Source of the DNA: Oenanthe sinensis
Lineage: Eukaryota; Streptophyta; Magnoliopsida; Apiales; Apiaceae
DNA: 64,000 bases
NCBI GenBank assembly: GCA_028671895.1
Contig: CM053803.1
Coordinates: 22,404,501 to 22,468,500, forward strand
Direction of reading: 5' to 3'
In this document: in pieces, positions 19,634 to 32,669 of the stretch
Position numbering within the stretch: position 1 is the first letter of the stretch
Layout: every line of letters starts with the position of its first letter
Notes under the pieces: generated by a model
Databases searched by the model: none
Told to the model about the DNA's origin: nothing
Seen by the model: only the letters and a program-made list of their open reading frames with translations
Made by a program: the position numbers and the translations under genes

Positions 19634-21092
19634 CCAACATTACATATTTGCATGCATTACGATTTATGTGATTGCTCTATTTAATTAAACTAGCATAAAA
19701 GTCTATGTAAGGCACGGGCTAATAATCTAAACTTCTTTTTTTATATTATTTACGTATTTATATATAATATATTGAGTAAGATGCTCCTATTATTTTTATA
19801 CAATTAATGATTATAATTTAACAAAACATTTCTTTTTAATTTAATTATATATAAGTAAAATTAAGAATACTATTCATGTATTCTCCAATGTGACATTAGT
19901 AGTTGTGTTCACAACATCCCTCATTTTATTTTGAATTGTTTTTATAGTTTGAGCCTAAATATTTTTGTAATGCTCGCTTTCTTCATCTATATTTCTCGAT
20001 AAAATAGAGAGATTACAGTGTATATCCGCAAGCTAAGTATCATGACATGCAACCTGAGCCTCAAGTAATTCAAAATAGCATGATATTTTACATTTATGAC
20101 TGGCCTAAATATTTTGAGTGAGTATTTCATGAAAAAAGAGGAAGAGTTCTAGGGTTCTTGATGAAAATGAAAAGGAGCGACGAAATTATAAAACATTTGA
20201 ATTGGATGTAGAAAATGTATTATTTTCATTTTAATATATGGTTTCAGTATAAGTTAATTTATTTACTTTATTAAGGTAATAATAAGTTTATGATATTAAA
20301 AATTGGAGATCAAAAGGATTATAATTTTATCAAATGCGTTACTATCGGAATGTATTTTCTTAGTGACTTGATGAAAGCGGAGCACTTAAGCATTGGTGAA
20401 TGGAGGTCTTTCCTATCAAAGTATCGAAGCACTAGTGAAATACGTGATTGTCTTCCGTGCTACATGCTTAGTGCCATGTCCACTTATATTACATCATACC
20501 ATGTGTCGTCAACGTAATACTCAACATGAAATAACGTATCTCCACATAATACGTAACACGAAATAGGCGTATCTCTCTAACGCTTAACATAAAATAACTT
20601 ATTTGAAAGGTATTTAGGGCCAACTTTTGAGAATAAAGTATTTTGGACCTTTTCTTTTTAAAATAAGGTAAATAGGCCATCATCCAATTTAAATAATATT
20701 GTATTCACAATACAATCATTTTTATCAATTAAGATACACCATTTATAAAATAAATAAATTTACAAGTCATTGATATAAATAATATTTTAAATTTTTTATT
20801 TTTAAAATATTTGGTGAATTTAAATTCCATTTTAGTAGATATAGCGTTGTTATCGATGAGTTCATTATTTATACTAGAAATATGTTCAATAGAATATTAT
20901 AAATGATGTTATATTATGATACTAAAAATAAAATTTATGTATTCAACGTAATGACAATCGATATGGATGTAAAATAACAAAATATTAGATTTAATGTTAA
21001 ATGTAGAACTAGATATATATCACACATTTTCTTATTAACTGGTCCACTCAAAAATATAGTCTTTTGCAAATAGCTAGGTTTCTCGTCTTTAG

Positions 21093-21096
<4 letters not shown>
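19634..21096. other. AT-rich intergenic DNA
   Basis: At 20500-20610 there is a weakly periodic stretch (aacgtaatactcaacatgaaa, aatacgtaacacgaaa, cgcttaacataaaa). A 75-codon ORF at 20290-20517 matches nothing I recognise. 'aaggcacgggctaat' at 19709 recalls the Helitron-like end at position 170. No supported gene. Confidence 0.4.

Positions 21097-21133
<37 letters not shown>
21097..21133. repeat. (TA)n microsatellite
   Basis: Pure TA/AT dinucleotide run of about 37 bp. Confidence 0.95.
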
Positions 21134-21135
<2 letters not shown>

Positions 21136-21655
21136 ATGGCTAGAGAGATAAATGTAATTTGGGGTTTAGATGTGAGGAATAAAAGATGGTGGCACACAAA
21201 TTTATGTGTTTTTATTAAACTAGTTTACATAACGATTCTTTTCGAGTTATTGCTTAACTTAATTAATCTTATAGAAATGGTGAATAATAAAACTTTAAAA
21301 TATTATTTTGTATAAATGATAGGTATTTTACAGGTTATCATGAAGTATCTAACCAAAAGGATTCCCTTTAGTTAGATTTTATCTTGTTTTATTTTATAGA
21401 AATAATAATTATTTTATGTATTTTTTAAAATTTATGTTCTTTGTCTTTCTTTTTTCTTTTCAGATGGATACTAATTAATTTTTCATTTTTTTGTAACAGG
21501 TGTTCTGTTTTCAAACATTAAAGTCTTATTGTCTAAATTTCGAAAGACATCTTTACATGTCCTTTGGTTAGATAATAAACTTTCTTGTATGAAAGAACTT
21601 CGTTTCTTACGGGATTGTATTTCGATATAACTCATTAACATAAAAATTGTTACTG

Positions 21656-21659
<4 letters not shown>

Positions 21660-21692
<33 letters not shown>
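21660..21692. repeat. (TA)n microsatellite
   Basis: Pure AT dinucleotide run of about 33 bp. The DNA between the two runs (21134-21659) is AT-rich with no supported gene. Confidence 0.95.
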
Positions 21693-21696
<4 letters not shown>

Positions 21697-21807
21697 TAAT
21701 TATCTCGATATATATAAAGATTAATCAGTTAAAATATAATTATGTCTAAATTTATTTATTATCATTTTAAAAATATTAAAACTATAAAATTCATATAATT
21801 ATATAGA

Positions 21808-22520
21808 ACTAACTGCCAAAAAATTCATTAAAGTTTTCTCCAGTTTGTAAATTAACCAATATTGTTTTTTCTTTGCACGTTTAACTAACAAACTTTATAT
21901 AGTCATGCAAAAAATTCAACCAAAATCCCCGCTGTTATTTCTGGAATTAGGGTTCATAGCAGTTCTTGGAAATCAACGTCGTTTTAATCGTGTTATTTTG
22001 TTCCAAATCCCAAGTGTTTGTGGCGAAACTGAAACTCAGATTACAACCTATAAGTTTCTGATACCCGTTGAAACATTCTGTATAAATTTTAATTTTTATC
22101 AATTAGGGTTTCGTATTTGTTGATTTCTACATGTTATTGATTGCATGAATGTATAGATCTGTTCATGTGGATTACATACATATTTTTTCATAATTTTATG
22201 AGTTCATTTCGTAGTTGATCGGAAAAATAATTTTGGATCCTGAAGTTATAGATGATATAATTTTGGTTAATCACGAAATTATAGATAATATAACTTGGTT
22301 CCCTAATATTCCGTGGTATTAACCTTTGATTTGTACATCATTTTATTAAGTTTGGATCGAGTTTTGGTGTGGTCGGATTCCAATAATCAATAGAATTCTT
22401 CGTCATGGTTTTTTTGTATAATTTTATAAAGTTTATTGGTTAAACGTGCAAAGATAAAATAATATTGATTAATTTATAAACCGGAGAAAATTTTGATGAA
22501 TATTTTGATAGTCAGCTCAA
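21808..22520. mobile_element. Foldback element upstream of SMG7
   Basis: The left arm (about 21808-21890, aactaactgccaaaaaattc ... ctttgcacgtttaac) is the reverse complement of the right arm (about 22439-22520, gttaaacgtgcaaag ... atagtcagctca) over roughly 80 bp with modest divergence. The interior of about 550 bp contains a partial internal repeat (ttatagatgatataa, ttatagataatataa) and one small ORF without recognised homology. The family is uncertain (MULE-like or hAT-like). It ends about 20-40 bp from the presumed SMG7 transcription start region. Confidence 0.75.
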
Positions 22521-24465
22521 TTATATATATTTATTTTTTAGCGCTTAACGTATGAGAGAGTACGAGAGAGATAAAGAAGAAATGAAAAGTGCAGAGGTCT
22601 GGGTATACGACAAAAGCATAAAAACCGAGCAAAGAAAAGAAAGAAGCCTCCCATAATTTTCATCTCTCTCTCTCTGAAGAAGATATAAAAACAATAATAA
22701 TGAATTAAAACTTTTGAATTCCAGACCAAACCCTAAAACGGTTCTTCATCTTGCTTCTCCTCATTCAGCACCACGCCATTTTTCAACATCTCTCTGTTAA
22801 GGTTTTTTTTTTTGCGATCTATTTTGTTTTGAATATATAATCTATATCTATGTATGTATGTATGTGTCTATGTTTTGCTTGCTTGGTAGGTTGTTTTAGT
22901 CTTTTCATTTTTATCATTATTTTGTTTTTTTAATGAATATGTATTATATATTTGTGCAAATAGGGATGTTGCTATTGATGATAAAGGCCTGGATATGATA
23001 ATATATGACTTGTTTTTCGATCGAATTTGCGGAATATATCGCACACCGTGTGATTGTTGGAATGAATTAGGGGTTTGTACTGATTGTTTGTTTTTATCGA
23101 TTAAGGCATGATGGAATTTTCGTAATCTGACGTGGAGAGTCTTTGCTTGTGAATTGAGTTGTTATCGTTTTGTGGTTTCTTTACGGAAATATGTCTTCGC
23201 GTTGGACTATAAAGGTTCAGTGTTCAGTTTCTGTGACGGGTAATTTTCTAGAAAAGAATATATATAGGCTGTCCAATTACCAATATAGGAAATGCGGAGG
23301 TTGACAAACTCATAAAAATTGAGTACATATATATATAGAGAAATTTTGGAATTTGTGTTCTTAATTTTGAAAGAGGCTGTCCTCCCTGCTTCTGCCATGC
23401 TGCAATCTTCTTACCAATATAACTTCTTTGTCCTCTGAGAGTTTTAGATTTTCTTTTTACTAAATCACATAGGAGATTCTAATTTTTTATGAATTGTACT
23501 GCGGTCGTCTACTGATATAAGGGAAATCCTTGCTTTAGATGTGTTTAGGAAGTATTGTGGCTTGATTAATTACGAAGGTTTAGTAGGAAGGGGAACACGA
23601 GTTTTCCCTTTGAAATATCAATCCAAGACTTATATTGACATACATATTTTTCATAAGATGTTTGTCAAGGCTTAAGAGTTTGACTTCTTGCTAGACATAG
23701 TACAAGGCAGTTTGTAGTACTTTCCGTATTCTGGTCTGATCTGACGGGTTGGTTGGCTGGTTGCTCACTTGCTCTTGTTTTGGTCTTATTATGATACCGA
23801 TTTAAACTAGCTGTAACACACAATGTGTTTTTTTTTGTGCACCTAATTTTAGAATAACGGGCATCTATATCAAAGTCTTGATTCTTTAATGAGTAAAGAT
23901 CCAAGAATATTATTTTGTAGAATTAATTATGCAGTTATAGCATGTTGAGCTATTTTCTTTACATCTCTGTATTCACTATGGAATGATAAATTACTCCAAA
24001 GCAGAAAAAACAAAAAGAGCATGAAAGAAAGTCTAAGCAATTCATACAGGGACATTTAAACTAATTTGAGCAACAAAGCTCTGGATGAGAGTGCCCTGTT
24101 TTTCTTTAGTCTGTCTCTCTATCCTATCCATTCTTTGTCTTTCTAATATTAGAGATGTCTCCGGTATATTGCCTTTCATACTTTGTGTACCCTCAAAAAG
24201 AATACCTGGAACATGGTAGGTGTTGTTGTCATTACATGATGGAATGTAGCAGTGGAAAGCAGTCAACCACTTTATAGCTTTAGAGTCTGTGGATAACTAC
24301 ATTGCAAGAACATTCCATGCTTTTTTAAATAACTGTAATTAAGTTTTAGTTATATTATCTCTTTCATGGCTAAGATTATTATGCCCTTGGTTACAATATT
24401 TAAATGATGCTATATTAGACTGACATCATTAATATTTTGATTTTGTCACAGTATTTTGATGGATA
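22521..24465 (+). other. SMG7 promoter, 5' untranslated exon and first intron
   Basis: TATATATATTTA lies near 22523. A GA/CT-rich stretch (22550-22800) with several ctctct runs would suit a noncoding first exon ending near 22800. The next exon starts after CACAG at 24451. Intron DNA in between has no other supported gene; the small ORFs at 23207-23904 and 24042-24266 look like chance. The exact transcription start is not known. Confidence 0.45.
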
Positions 24466-27400
24466 ATGACTGTTCCTATGGACAACACTTCTGACAATCC
24501 TTCAAGAGATCGCATTCAGCATCTTTACAACCAGGTATGCATTCTTTCTTTCCTTTTCTCCGTGTCTCTTAATCCCATGTCATTTATTTTTGAACACAAA
24601 ATGAGATCCTGAGAACAATCACCCGTTTATGTCATGGTTATCATAACACCAATTTACAGGCTAAATTGGAAAGTTAGTACATGTACAACTTTGTAGTATA
24701 AGTTAAAACACTGATAATGCTTTGAGATATAAGGCATAACAGCTATTTGCCATTTTCTAATTATTTAAGAAAAGATGCAAGCATCATTATTGTACTGTAT
24801 AGTGTTTCTGGAATTTCAGAGATTGCCTTTTATTTTCAGAATGCAGAATTGGAGAATAGGCGTAGGAAAGCAGCTCAAGCCAGAATTCCATCAGATCCAA
24901 ATGCATGGCAACAGATGCGCGAGAACTATGAAACTATCATCCTTGAAGATCATGATTTCTCCGAGCAACATGAGATAGAGTATGCTTTGTGGCAGTTGCA
25001 TTACAGGAGAATTGAGGAGCTACGGGCACACTACAGTGTTGCTCTATCATCTGTGTCTCAAAGTGGAAAAGGCCCCGTTAGAGGTGGACCTGATCGTGTC
25101 ACTAAAATTCGTTCCCAACTTAAAACTTTTCTTTCGGAGGCAACTGGATTTTATCATGATTTAATGGTCAAGATCAGGGCAAAGTATGGCCTACCTTTGG
25201 GTTACTTCCCAGATGATCCAGAAAGTCAGATTTCTTCCTCCAAAGATGGAAATAGATACATAGAGGTTAAAAAAGGCCTGGTATCCTGCAATCGTTGTCT
25301 GATTTATCTTGGGGATCTTGCTCGATACAAAGGGTTATATGGAGAAGGTGATTCAAAAGCTCGAGATTTTGCCTCTGCATCTAGTTACTACATGCAGGCG
25401 ACATCACTTTGGCCCTCAAGTGGCAATCCCCATCATCAGGTAAGTCTATCTTTCTATGCATGTGTGTGTATCCTTTCACGTATTCTTATAATATCAACAT
25501 AACTTATCTTTTAAATACTCTAATTTAAAACTTATTTTTCGAACTTATAATATTTATGTTGTTGAATGCCAAGCAGCTTGCAATACTCGCTTCATACTCA
25601 GGGGATGAATTGGTTGCCGTGTATCGATATTTTCGAAGCCTTGCAGTAGACACCCCTTTTAGCACTGCAAGGGAAAACTTGATAATTGCATTTGAGAAGG
25701 TAATAATTTAGCATATACGTAAAAGATTTTATCTGTGGATCTATATTTGATTTTTTTATAGTTGTATTTTATATGATTAGACGCAAATCTGCTGCCAATA
25801 TATATGTGTCAACGACTTCTCATGATTTGTTTTATATATAAGGCTACATGATGCATCTATGTATCTCACATAATTTCGTGAGTATATTCTTTCATTATCA
25901 ACTGTCTGGACTGTAGATTTTGTACTCCATTTTGAAGCTTTTATTTGGTTATATCAGTCATTGGTGGATAGAGGATTACATATTTTAGCTTTTTGTAGTT
26001 TGTCTTAAAAGATTGAAAATCTAATTTTATTGCTTGCATTTAAGGGCAAGTAGTCTAGTACTAATTTAATTGTAAATCGGTGATAAAATCTTATCTCATA
26101 TTTCTTATTGATGGTGAGCTGGATTCTATATGTGAACAAAAGAGGAATAAGAGATGAGTTTAATATACATCAAGCTTCTAGCATGGAGTGTCCATTCACA
26201 GCATAGCAGCTCTATCTTATTATATCAATGTGATTATATTATACATCCTATCTTGGTATGTGTTATAAATGGCGAGCTAAATTCATAGACTAGAAAGCCA
26301 GAAGTGATGAATTAGATAGGATTTTGATATTTTCTCTGATCTAGCATGGATTGTCGATTCACAACATATCTATCTTATCCTATATTATAAATGACAATGA
26401 TTGATATTAGCATGTAGATTTTGCTAAGTGTCTTTTTTATATAGTTGAGTACTGTCGTCAACATTGATAAGTTTTATGTTAGCAGAATCGTCAGAGCTAT
26501 TCACAGCTGCGTGGGGATGTGAAGACATCTTCTTTCAAGATTAGGCAGGTTCGTACTACTGGAAGAGGAAGAGGGAAAGGTGACAACAAGCCCACAATAA
26601 AAGATGTTAAGGCGGAAGCAGCTATCATTAAAGATAAGCCACGCAGCATGGGAGAAATTCTGAAGGCATTCAGCATTCGCTTTGTCCGACTAAATGGCAT
26701 TCTGTTTACACGTACAAGGTTGAATTAATATTATAAACTTGTATTGTATAATTGTTACATCAAAACTTGTCACCTTATTTCCTTAATCTTTGTTCCAGCT
26801 TGGAGACTTTCGAAGAAGTGTTTTATTTGACCAGAAGTGACTTTCTTGAGCTTCTTTCCTTTGGTCCAATTGAGGGTCTGAACCTTGGTGCAGATACTTC
26901 AGAGTGTAGACTCGTGATTATTAGGCTGATAGCGATTCTGATATTCACTGCTCACAATGTAAATAGGGAAACTGATAATCAGTCATATGCCGAAATCTTG
27001 CAGCGTTCGGTTGTGCTCAAAAAAGCATTTATTGCTATTTTTGAATTTATGGGGCACATTCTGGAGAGGTGCATCCAGTTGACTGATCCTACGTCAAGCT
27101 ACTTGTTGCCTGGCATAATGGTTTTTGTGGAGTGGTTAGCATGTCGTCAAGATATTGCGGTTGGCTGTGAACCTGATGAGAGGCAGTCTAGTGCTCGATC
27201 CTTTTTCTGGAATCATTGTGTTCCCTTTTTGAATAAACTCCTCTTGAGTGGGTTCATGTTTGTTGATCAGGATGAGGATGATAGTTGCTTCTACAATATG
27301 AGCAGGTATGATGAAGGTGAAACTGGCAATCGGCTTGCATTGCCTGAGGACTTGGAATTGAGAGGTTTTCTTCCTTTGCATGCTGCACAGGGCATTCTTG

Positions 27401-28671
27401 ACTTTTCAAGGAAGCATTCTTTTCAGGGTGAAGATGGCACTAAGGAGAAGCAAGCTCGTATTGAAAGGATAATAGCAGCCGGGAAGTCTCTTGCTAATGT
27501 AGTGAAGGTTGGCGAGCATAGTATTTATTATGATACTAAGCTGAAGAGCTTTGTTATTGGCATCAAACCCCAAACTGCTGAAAACCCCACATTTGATATG
27601 AGACAAGAGGATTTTGTGGAAAGTGAAATGAGAATTCTGCAGCCAAAGGAACAGCTGTACTTGGATGGAGATGATGAAGATGAGGTTATTGTTTTTAAGC
27701 CGTTAGTAGCTAAGAAGCAAACTCATATGGTTGGTCTCACAACTTCTGAGGTTTTTCTGCCTGGTGTTGATGTCTCCGACGTTTATTCGGGAAATACAGA
27801 TGCATCTGTTCCTGTACCACGTGTTGATTCTTTGCTGCAGGATTCTCTCAATACGACTTCTTCAAGGCCGCCTACTTCTCTTGTTGACGTCACAGCCCAA
27901 TATTTGCGACCAACACAACCAAGTGATTTGAATTGGGCAACTGCACGAGCTTCTGCTGCCAATGGGTTCTCCAATTTGAGTTTGCTGGAGAGTGACTTCT
28001 CTTCAAAATCTAAGTTGCAGGATTATTCAGGGGGTTTGCAGCCAGCCCCTTCAACATTGCCCTTCCCACAGTCTATTAGTCTTAACTCTGTTAATAGGTA
28101 TCCTCTGTTAGCTGCAGATACTGGAGTCCCAAATAGGTTTAATTCTGTTATGTCCTCCGGAGAAAATGCAGCTACCCTTTCTATGAAGCCGTCATCAGCC
28201 ACGTCAGCAGGATCCAAAAAGAATCCAGTTAGCCGACCCATTCGGCACCTGGGTCCACCACCTGGATTTAACTCTGTCCCTTCCAAACCTGTGGATGGAC
28301 CTTTGTCAGATAAAATACTGAAGGAAGCTCCATCAGTGGATGATTACCGCTGGCTAGATGGATATCGATTGCCATTAGCAGCGCAAGTTGGTGGCTTTAG
28401 CAATTCTATTGATCAAGTACAGGCTTACCAATCTGTGAGTAAAAGTGATAACTCGAATGGGGTTGTAAGCTTTCCTTTTCCTGGGAAACAAGCCTCGACA
28501 TCGCGAGCCCAAGTGGTCAAACAGAATATCTGGCAGGACTATCAATTTCCTGGAAACTTGAATCAGTATCAGGGGCGGCAGCAGAATTATCAGAAAGCAA
28601 ACAGTCAATCGGTTACGCTAGCACCACAATATAAAGGGCAGTCTCTCTGGGAAGGTCGTTTCTTTGTGTGA
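24466..28671 (+). CDS. SMG7: SMG7 nonsense-mediated mRNA decay factor
   Basis: SMG7 binds phosphorylated UPF1 through a 14-3-3-like domain and sends premature-stop mRNAs to decay; in plants it also has a meiotic role. Coding exons: 24466-24534 (start MTVPMDNTSDNPSRDRIQ), 24840-25439, 25577-25699, 26486-26718, 26799-28671. The frame is consistent, giving 965 aa against about 1,060 in Arabidopsis. Residues about 20-220 hold the 14-3-3-like/EST1 N-terminal region (NAELENRRRKAAQARIPSDP, QLHYRRIEELRAHYSVAL). The second EST1 domain follows (to about residue 540), then a Ser/Pro/Gln-rich tail with GPPPGFNSVPSK. The ATG in exon 2 was chosen because the upstream exon carries no frame and this start begins as plant SMG7 proteins do. 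The 3' UTR probably contains introns, a possible autoregulatory signal. Confidence 0.93.
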
Positions 28672-29300
28672 GATGAATATGAGTGTGTGGATGGTATGGT
28701 CTCTGCTATTTTTATTATGACTTTTACATGTTTGAAGTACTAGTTGGAGTGACTCGTTTTTCTATGTAATCTGAAGATGTCATTTTAATGTCTATTTTTA
28801 GGTTGTGAACAATCTACTGTGGCTGACATCCAGTGGCCTGGTGCTAGCAATTCAGCCATCATGTTTGCATTGTGGCCAATGTTATTAGTTATTACTGGGC
28901 ATGGATGGTCTTGGAGTGTTGCAGGCACTTGCTGTTCAAGAGGTTTGTCTTCCGCTCTCCTTGTAATGTCTTATATGTTTGTTCACTCTAGATATGCATA
29001 TACTAGCACAATTCACGAGCCTAGAAAAGGTGAGTTTGAAGACTATTTGTAGGATTGTTCACTAAAAATGGCAAACTAAATCGAAGCAATCCAAAGCACC
29101 GCAAATGGTAACAGGCAAAATCGTTGTTGGTTGTCTGGTTGTCCTGACCGTAAATATAAATGGTTCAGTTATGGTATATATTGTTAATGTACAGTCACTG
29201 TTGACATTTGTATATGTAACTTAAAAAAAGATAGATCACAGGTTTCTGGCATGTATACTCACTTTTAGGTGGAAGAAACTATATAATAAATGTCACTAAA
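28672..29300 (+). other. SMG7 3' untranslated region with probable introns
   Basis: After the stop, a plausible intron runs from GTATGG (28694) to TTTTTAG (28801). The next exon-like piece (28802-28942) ends at GAG/GTTTGT (donor 28943). The 77-codon ORF here (28819-29052) is therefore more likely untranslated sequence than a gene. Splice sites are by eye only. Confidence 0.45.
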
Positions 29301-30369
29301 TATAAGTCAAGAAAACTTAAACTGGCATATGCTCTGTAGAATTCATTTATTTAGTGTCTAGTATGGGTTTGGTTATTTACACTTGTGCACGCAAGGCAAA
29401 ATCTACTACGGAGTATTTACTAAAACATGTGTGTATATACTTAGGCTGGGATCAAATAGGAACGGGAGTTTATTGAGTAACTAAATACAGAACTTACCTA
29501 TTAAGTAACAAACAAAGGTTGTGATTAAAAGATCAATTGTGTTTTACTTGATTTGTACCGAAGCACATGCTAAAGTAATGCAGGAGTAAGTTACTGTTTA
29601 TATATCACATTCATAGAATGTTAAGACTATTATATATTACATTAAAAGAAATTCTGAAATATATTATTTCACATGACACATTATTTGTAATATAATTATA
29701 CATAGAATACTATTTTATTATTTTATTTGAACATAATATTATTTATAGAATAAAATTTTAAAAACTCTAGTTTTTATTATATAGAATATATTTTTCCAAA
29801 ATAATATATTTATTTTTCTTTACCTGACACAATATTATATGTAAAACAAATTTTGTAAAATACTAATTTTAATTTTAACATTGAATATGTTTATAACACG
29901 CACAGAAAACATAACACTAGAATACACTAAAACTATTATGGAACACACTAAATAAATTATAGTACACGAAACAAATTTGGAAGTCCCCGTTATAAACATT
30001 ATAGAGTGCAAAAAACTAGATAAATTGTAGGAAAATTAGAAAACAAAAAAGAATTACGGAACACAAAAATCTATTAAACACAAAATAAAAGTTACATAAC
30101 ACAAAAATATTACACAGCACCTAAAGGAACCAAATGCCACACAAAATGAATATAAAAATACAATAAAAATTAATGAACACAAAATCAAAATACATTCCAA
30201 TACACAAAGCAAAAAAATAGTTTTAAAATTAGTTTGGACTTTGTACTTGTAATACAAAATCACGTGTACTTTTTATACATATGTGAAATTTCAATCTCAA
30301 GATTGTATATTTTTCTAACCTAAAGGCTATAATTAGTAAATAGGTTACCATAGAAATAGCCTCTCTTCA
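29301..30369. other. AT-rich intergenic DNA
   Basis: No gene is supported. 29860-30200 has repeated words of the type 'acacaaaa' and 'aacaca', without clear periodicity. Confidence 0.45.
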
Positions 30370-30395
30370 TATATATATATATATATATATATATT
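30370..30395. repeat. (AT)n microsatellite
   Basis: Dinucleotide run of about 26 bp. 30396-30761 has nothing recognisable. Confidence 0.9.
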
Positions 30396-30761
30396 GAATA
30401 TCTAGATCATTGCTCCACAAAGAACATTCTTATAGAAAGAACAACATTGAATCTACTGTAAATTCTCATTTAGAAACTAAAATTAACAACTAAGCTTGCT
30501 TTATGCAGAAAAACATAATCTAGCATGAAGTTAACAAAAAATTAGTCTTAAAGATGACATGATTATATGTAAAATCTCATTTTGTCAAAAATGTATATAA
30601 GATTCTATGTTAGATTCTATAACAACTGATTTTTAAATTTTGTATGAGATTTTACATTTGGTTAGATATATTAAGTTTTATTGTTGTTAAAATTTTCATT
30701 CTAATGTTAACCATCTGTTTTTTATAAAAAATAAAGGGTGATGATGGTGTTCTTTATTAAC

Positions 30762-31579
30762 GGGTGTTGGCTCTAGAGTGCTGTACTCTATATATATAAG
30801 CCTACTCTAATTAGAACTCGAGATTTTATCATGTGAACTGAGAACCAAACAGCATATCACCAAAATTGATTCAAAAAATCACCAAATTATTATATATACG
30901 TACATATTTTAAACTTGTATATATCACCACCAGCACCACATCGCTGCAGCCTGTACCACCATCACCATCACACTGTAACCACCGGCACCGCCCATCTCCA
31001 CCAAAACCACCAAAATCTAAATCACAACATCACCACCAGCTACAGATTCACTCTAATCAAGCCTAAATCACCAAACAATTCAACTCAAGTCACTAAATTT
31101 TGTACACATATTATCATTTTTTTAACAGAAATAACTAAAATTTACACATACTTACATACTCACAAAAATGGCAGATCGGGGCTTGAAAATGATCAACAGT
31201 GCAAAACTACAATCCATAAACCTCACTCAACCGAACTGTACTAGCACCATTATAGAAAAAAGAGTTGGAGGAGCACGATAGTGATACGACCAATACAGAA
31301 AATAACATCACGGTGGCAGGAAAGGGTGGCGGTAAAGAGATGAGATTGGAGAACAACTATGCAAGAGACTAGATGGTGCGGACTGGTGGTGGTGGAATGG
31401 CGGCGGTATAGGCGAAGTGGAGTTGACCGGAAGTGACGGAGAGATTTGGTGGTGGGGGAGAGTGTAAGTTTCAGATTTAAAAATGTGTGGCTGAGATTCA
31501 ATGTAAGCATATATGAAGGGCTAGGATTGGTTCTCAGTTCTTAATTCTTATATTAAGTTGGGTTCTCATTTGAGCACCC
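30762..31579. mobile_element. MULE-like non-autonomous element
   Basis: The right end reads GTTCTCATTTGAGCACCC (to 31579), and inner parts carry complementary 'aactgagaacca' (left, about 30837) and 'ggttctcagttct' (right, about 31528). The interior is unusually GC-rich and CAC/GGT-rich (30925-31040 and 31305-31460), quite unlike the flanks. A related element lies at 45718-46822. The open frames in the CAC-rich part are low-complexity readings, not genes. The left end is poorly defined. Confidence 0.45.
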
Positions 31580-32402
31580 ACCTATATATTTTTATAATAT
31601 CATAATATTTCAATAACGTTAGTAATAGATATAAAACTTTAAAAGTAATATTACATTCCATTTGTTCGAGGGGAATGGAATGGAGATTGTAAACAAAATA
31701 AAAGAAGAGACAAGGGTTTGAAGAGGGAAGGATGGAAAAAATGAGAGGACAAATTTTTTATGATTAGATTTTTGAAGAAACTGAAGAGGATGGAGAATTG
31801 AGAATTTATTCTCAAATTGATTGGTGGGATTTGAACTATAGTTTCATCCAGGAAACGAATGGTGGAAGGAATGAAGACTGTAATTGTTTATACATAAAAT
31901 ACCGATTTTACTCTCCCTAACACAATGTTTTTTTATATATTATTATAATATTATAATATATTAATTAATTAATTATTACGTATGAGACGAAAAATACACA
32001 ATGACATGGTTTTATTTAGTGTTATACTGTTATGTACTATATTCATGAATTTATCTAGTGTCGTGTATGCATTTGACATTTAGAAGTCGAAACGAAAATA
32101 TGTGCCACACATACAGGAATACGACACGTTAAACCTATATAATTAACTTGCATAGATTATAAAGACCTTGTATCTGAGTTTATGCACTCCTGCTAAAAGT
32201 CTCAATCTGTTGCTTTTTTTGCGAAATGTGCTTCTTATTGCTCACTTGCGGTGGTTAGCCAATTTTTTCAGACAAATGGGTATATGTGTTTGCTGGAATT
32301 TATTGATTCCTGGTTGATGATTAGGAACACTTATCTAGAACTTTTAACTTATACTTATCATGATTCCATAGCAATTGTATTCATATTTATAACCAAGGAA
32401 AT
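31580..32402. other. Intergenic DNA
   Basis: 31640-31900 has a purine-rich tract (aagaagagacaagggtttgaagaggg). 'ggaatggaatgg' on the left and 'ggtggaaggaatgaag' on the right suggest an old MITE, not defined. No gene is supported. Confidence 0.35.
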
Positions 32403-32669
32403 ATGTATGTTTTATTTGTTTTTGTTTTTATGAAGCTTGTGCCGAGCTTTTCCGGTTCGGATCAAAGGGAGATCATGGAGTCAATAGGTGCAGTTAATGC
32501 AAATCTTTTGTGGTTTAAGTCCTTGGTTAGGTTGGATCGAAGACAAATGTGTATGAAGAAACTGGAGTTTGTTATAGTCAAATATTTGCAGGCAATTCCA
32601 ATCAGCGAAATATGGTCTTCGTTTATTAACAAGGTATCTCTGTTAAATGGGTATTGTAGAAATTGCTAA
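32403..32669 (+). pseudogene. Exon-like ORF, unrecognised
   Basis: An 88-codon ORF whose second half (ESIGAVNANLLWFKSLVRLD and KYLQAIPISEIWSSF) has protein-like composition. A possible donor GTATCT follows ATTAACAAG at 32632. I do not recognise a family, and no neighbouring exon was found. It may be a captured or decayed exon. Confidence 0.25.

Noticed and set aside
20290..20517. 75-codon plus-strand ORF in AT-rich DNA
   Set aside because: No recognisable motif, no exon partners, and it merges into a weakly repetitive stretch. Treated as chance.
28819..29052. 77-codon ORF after SMG7
   Set aside because: Better explained as spliced 3' UTR of SMG7. No homology recognised.
30866..31244. Overlapping His/Thr/Pro-rich ORFs
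   Set aside because: They read CAC/ACC triplet-rich DNA inside a MULE-like element. Low complexity, several frames open at once.
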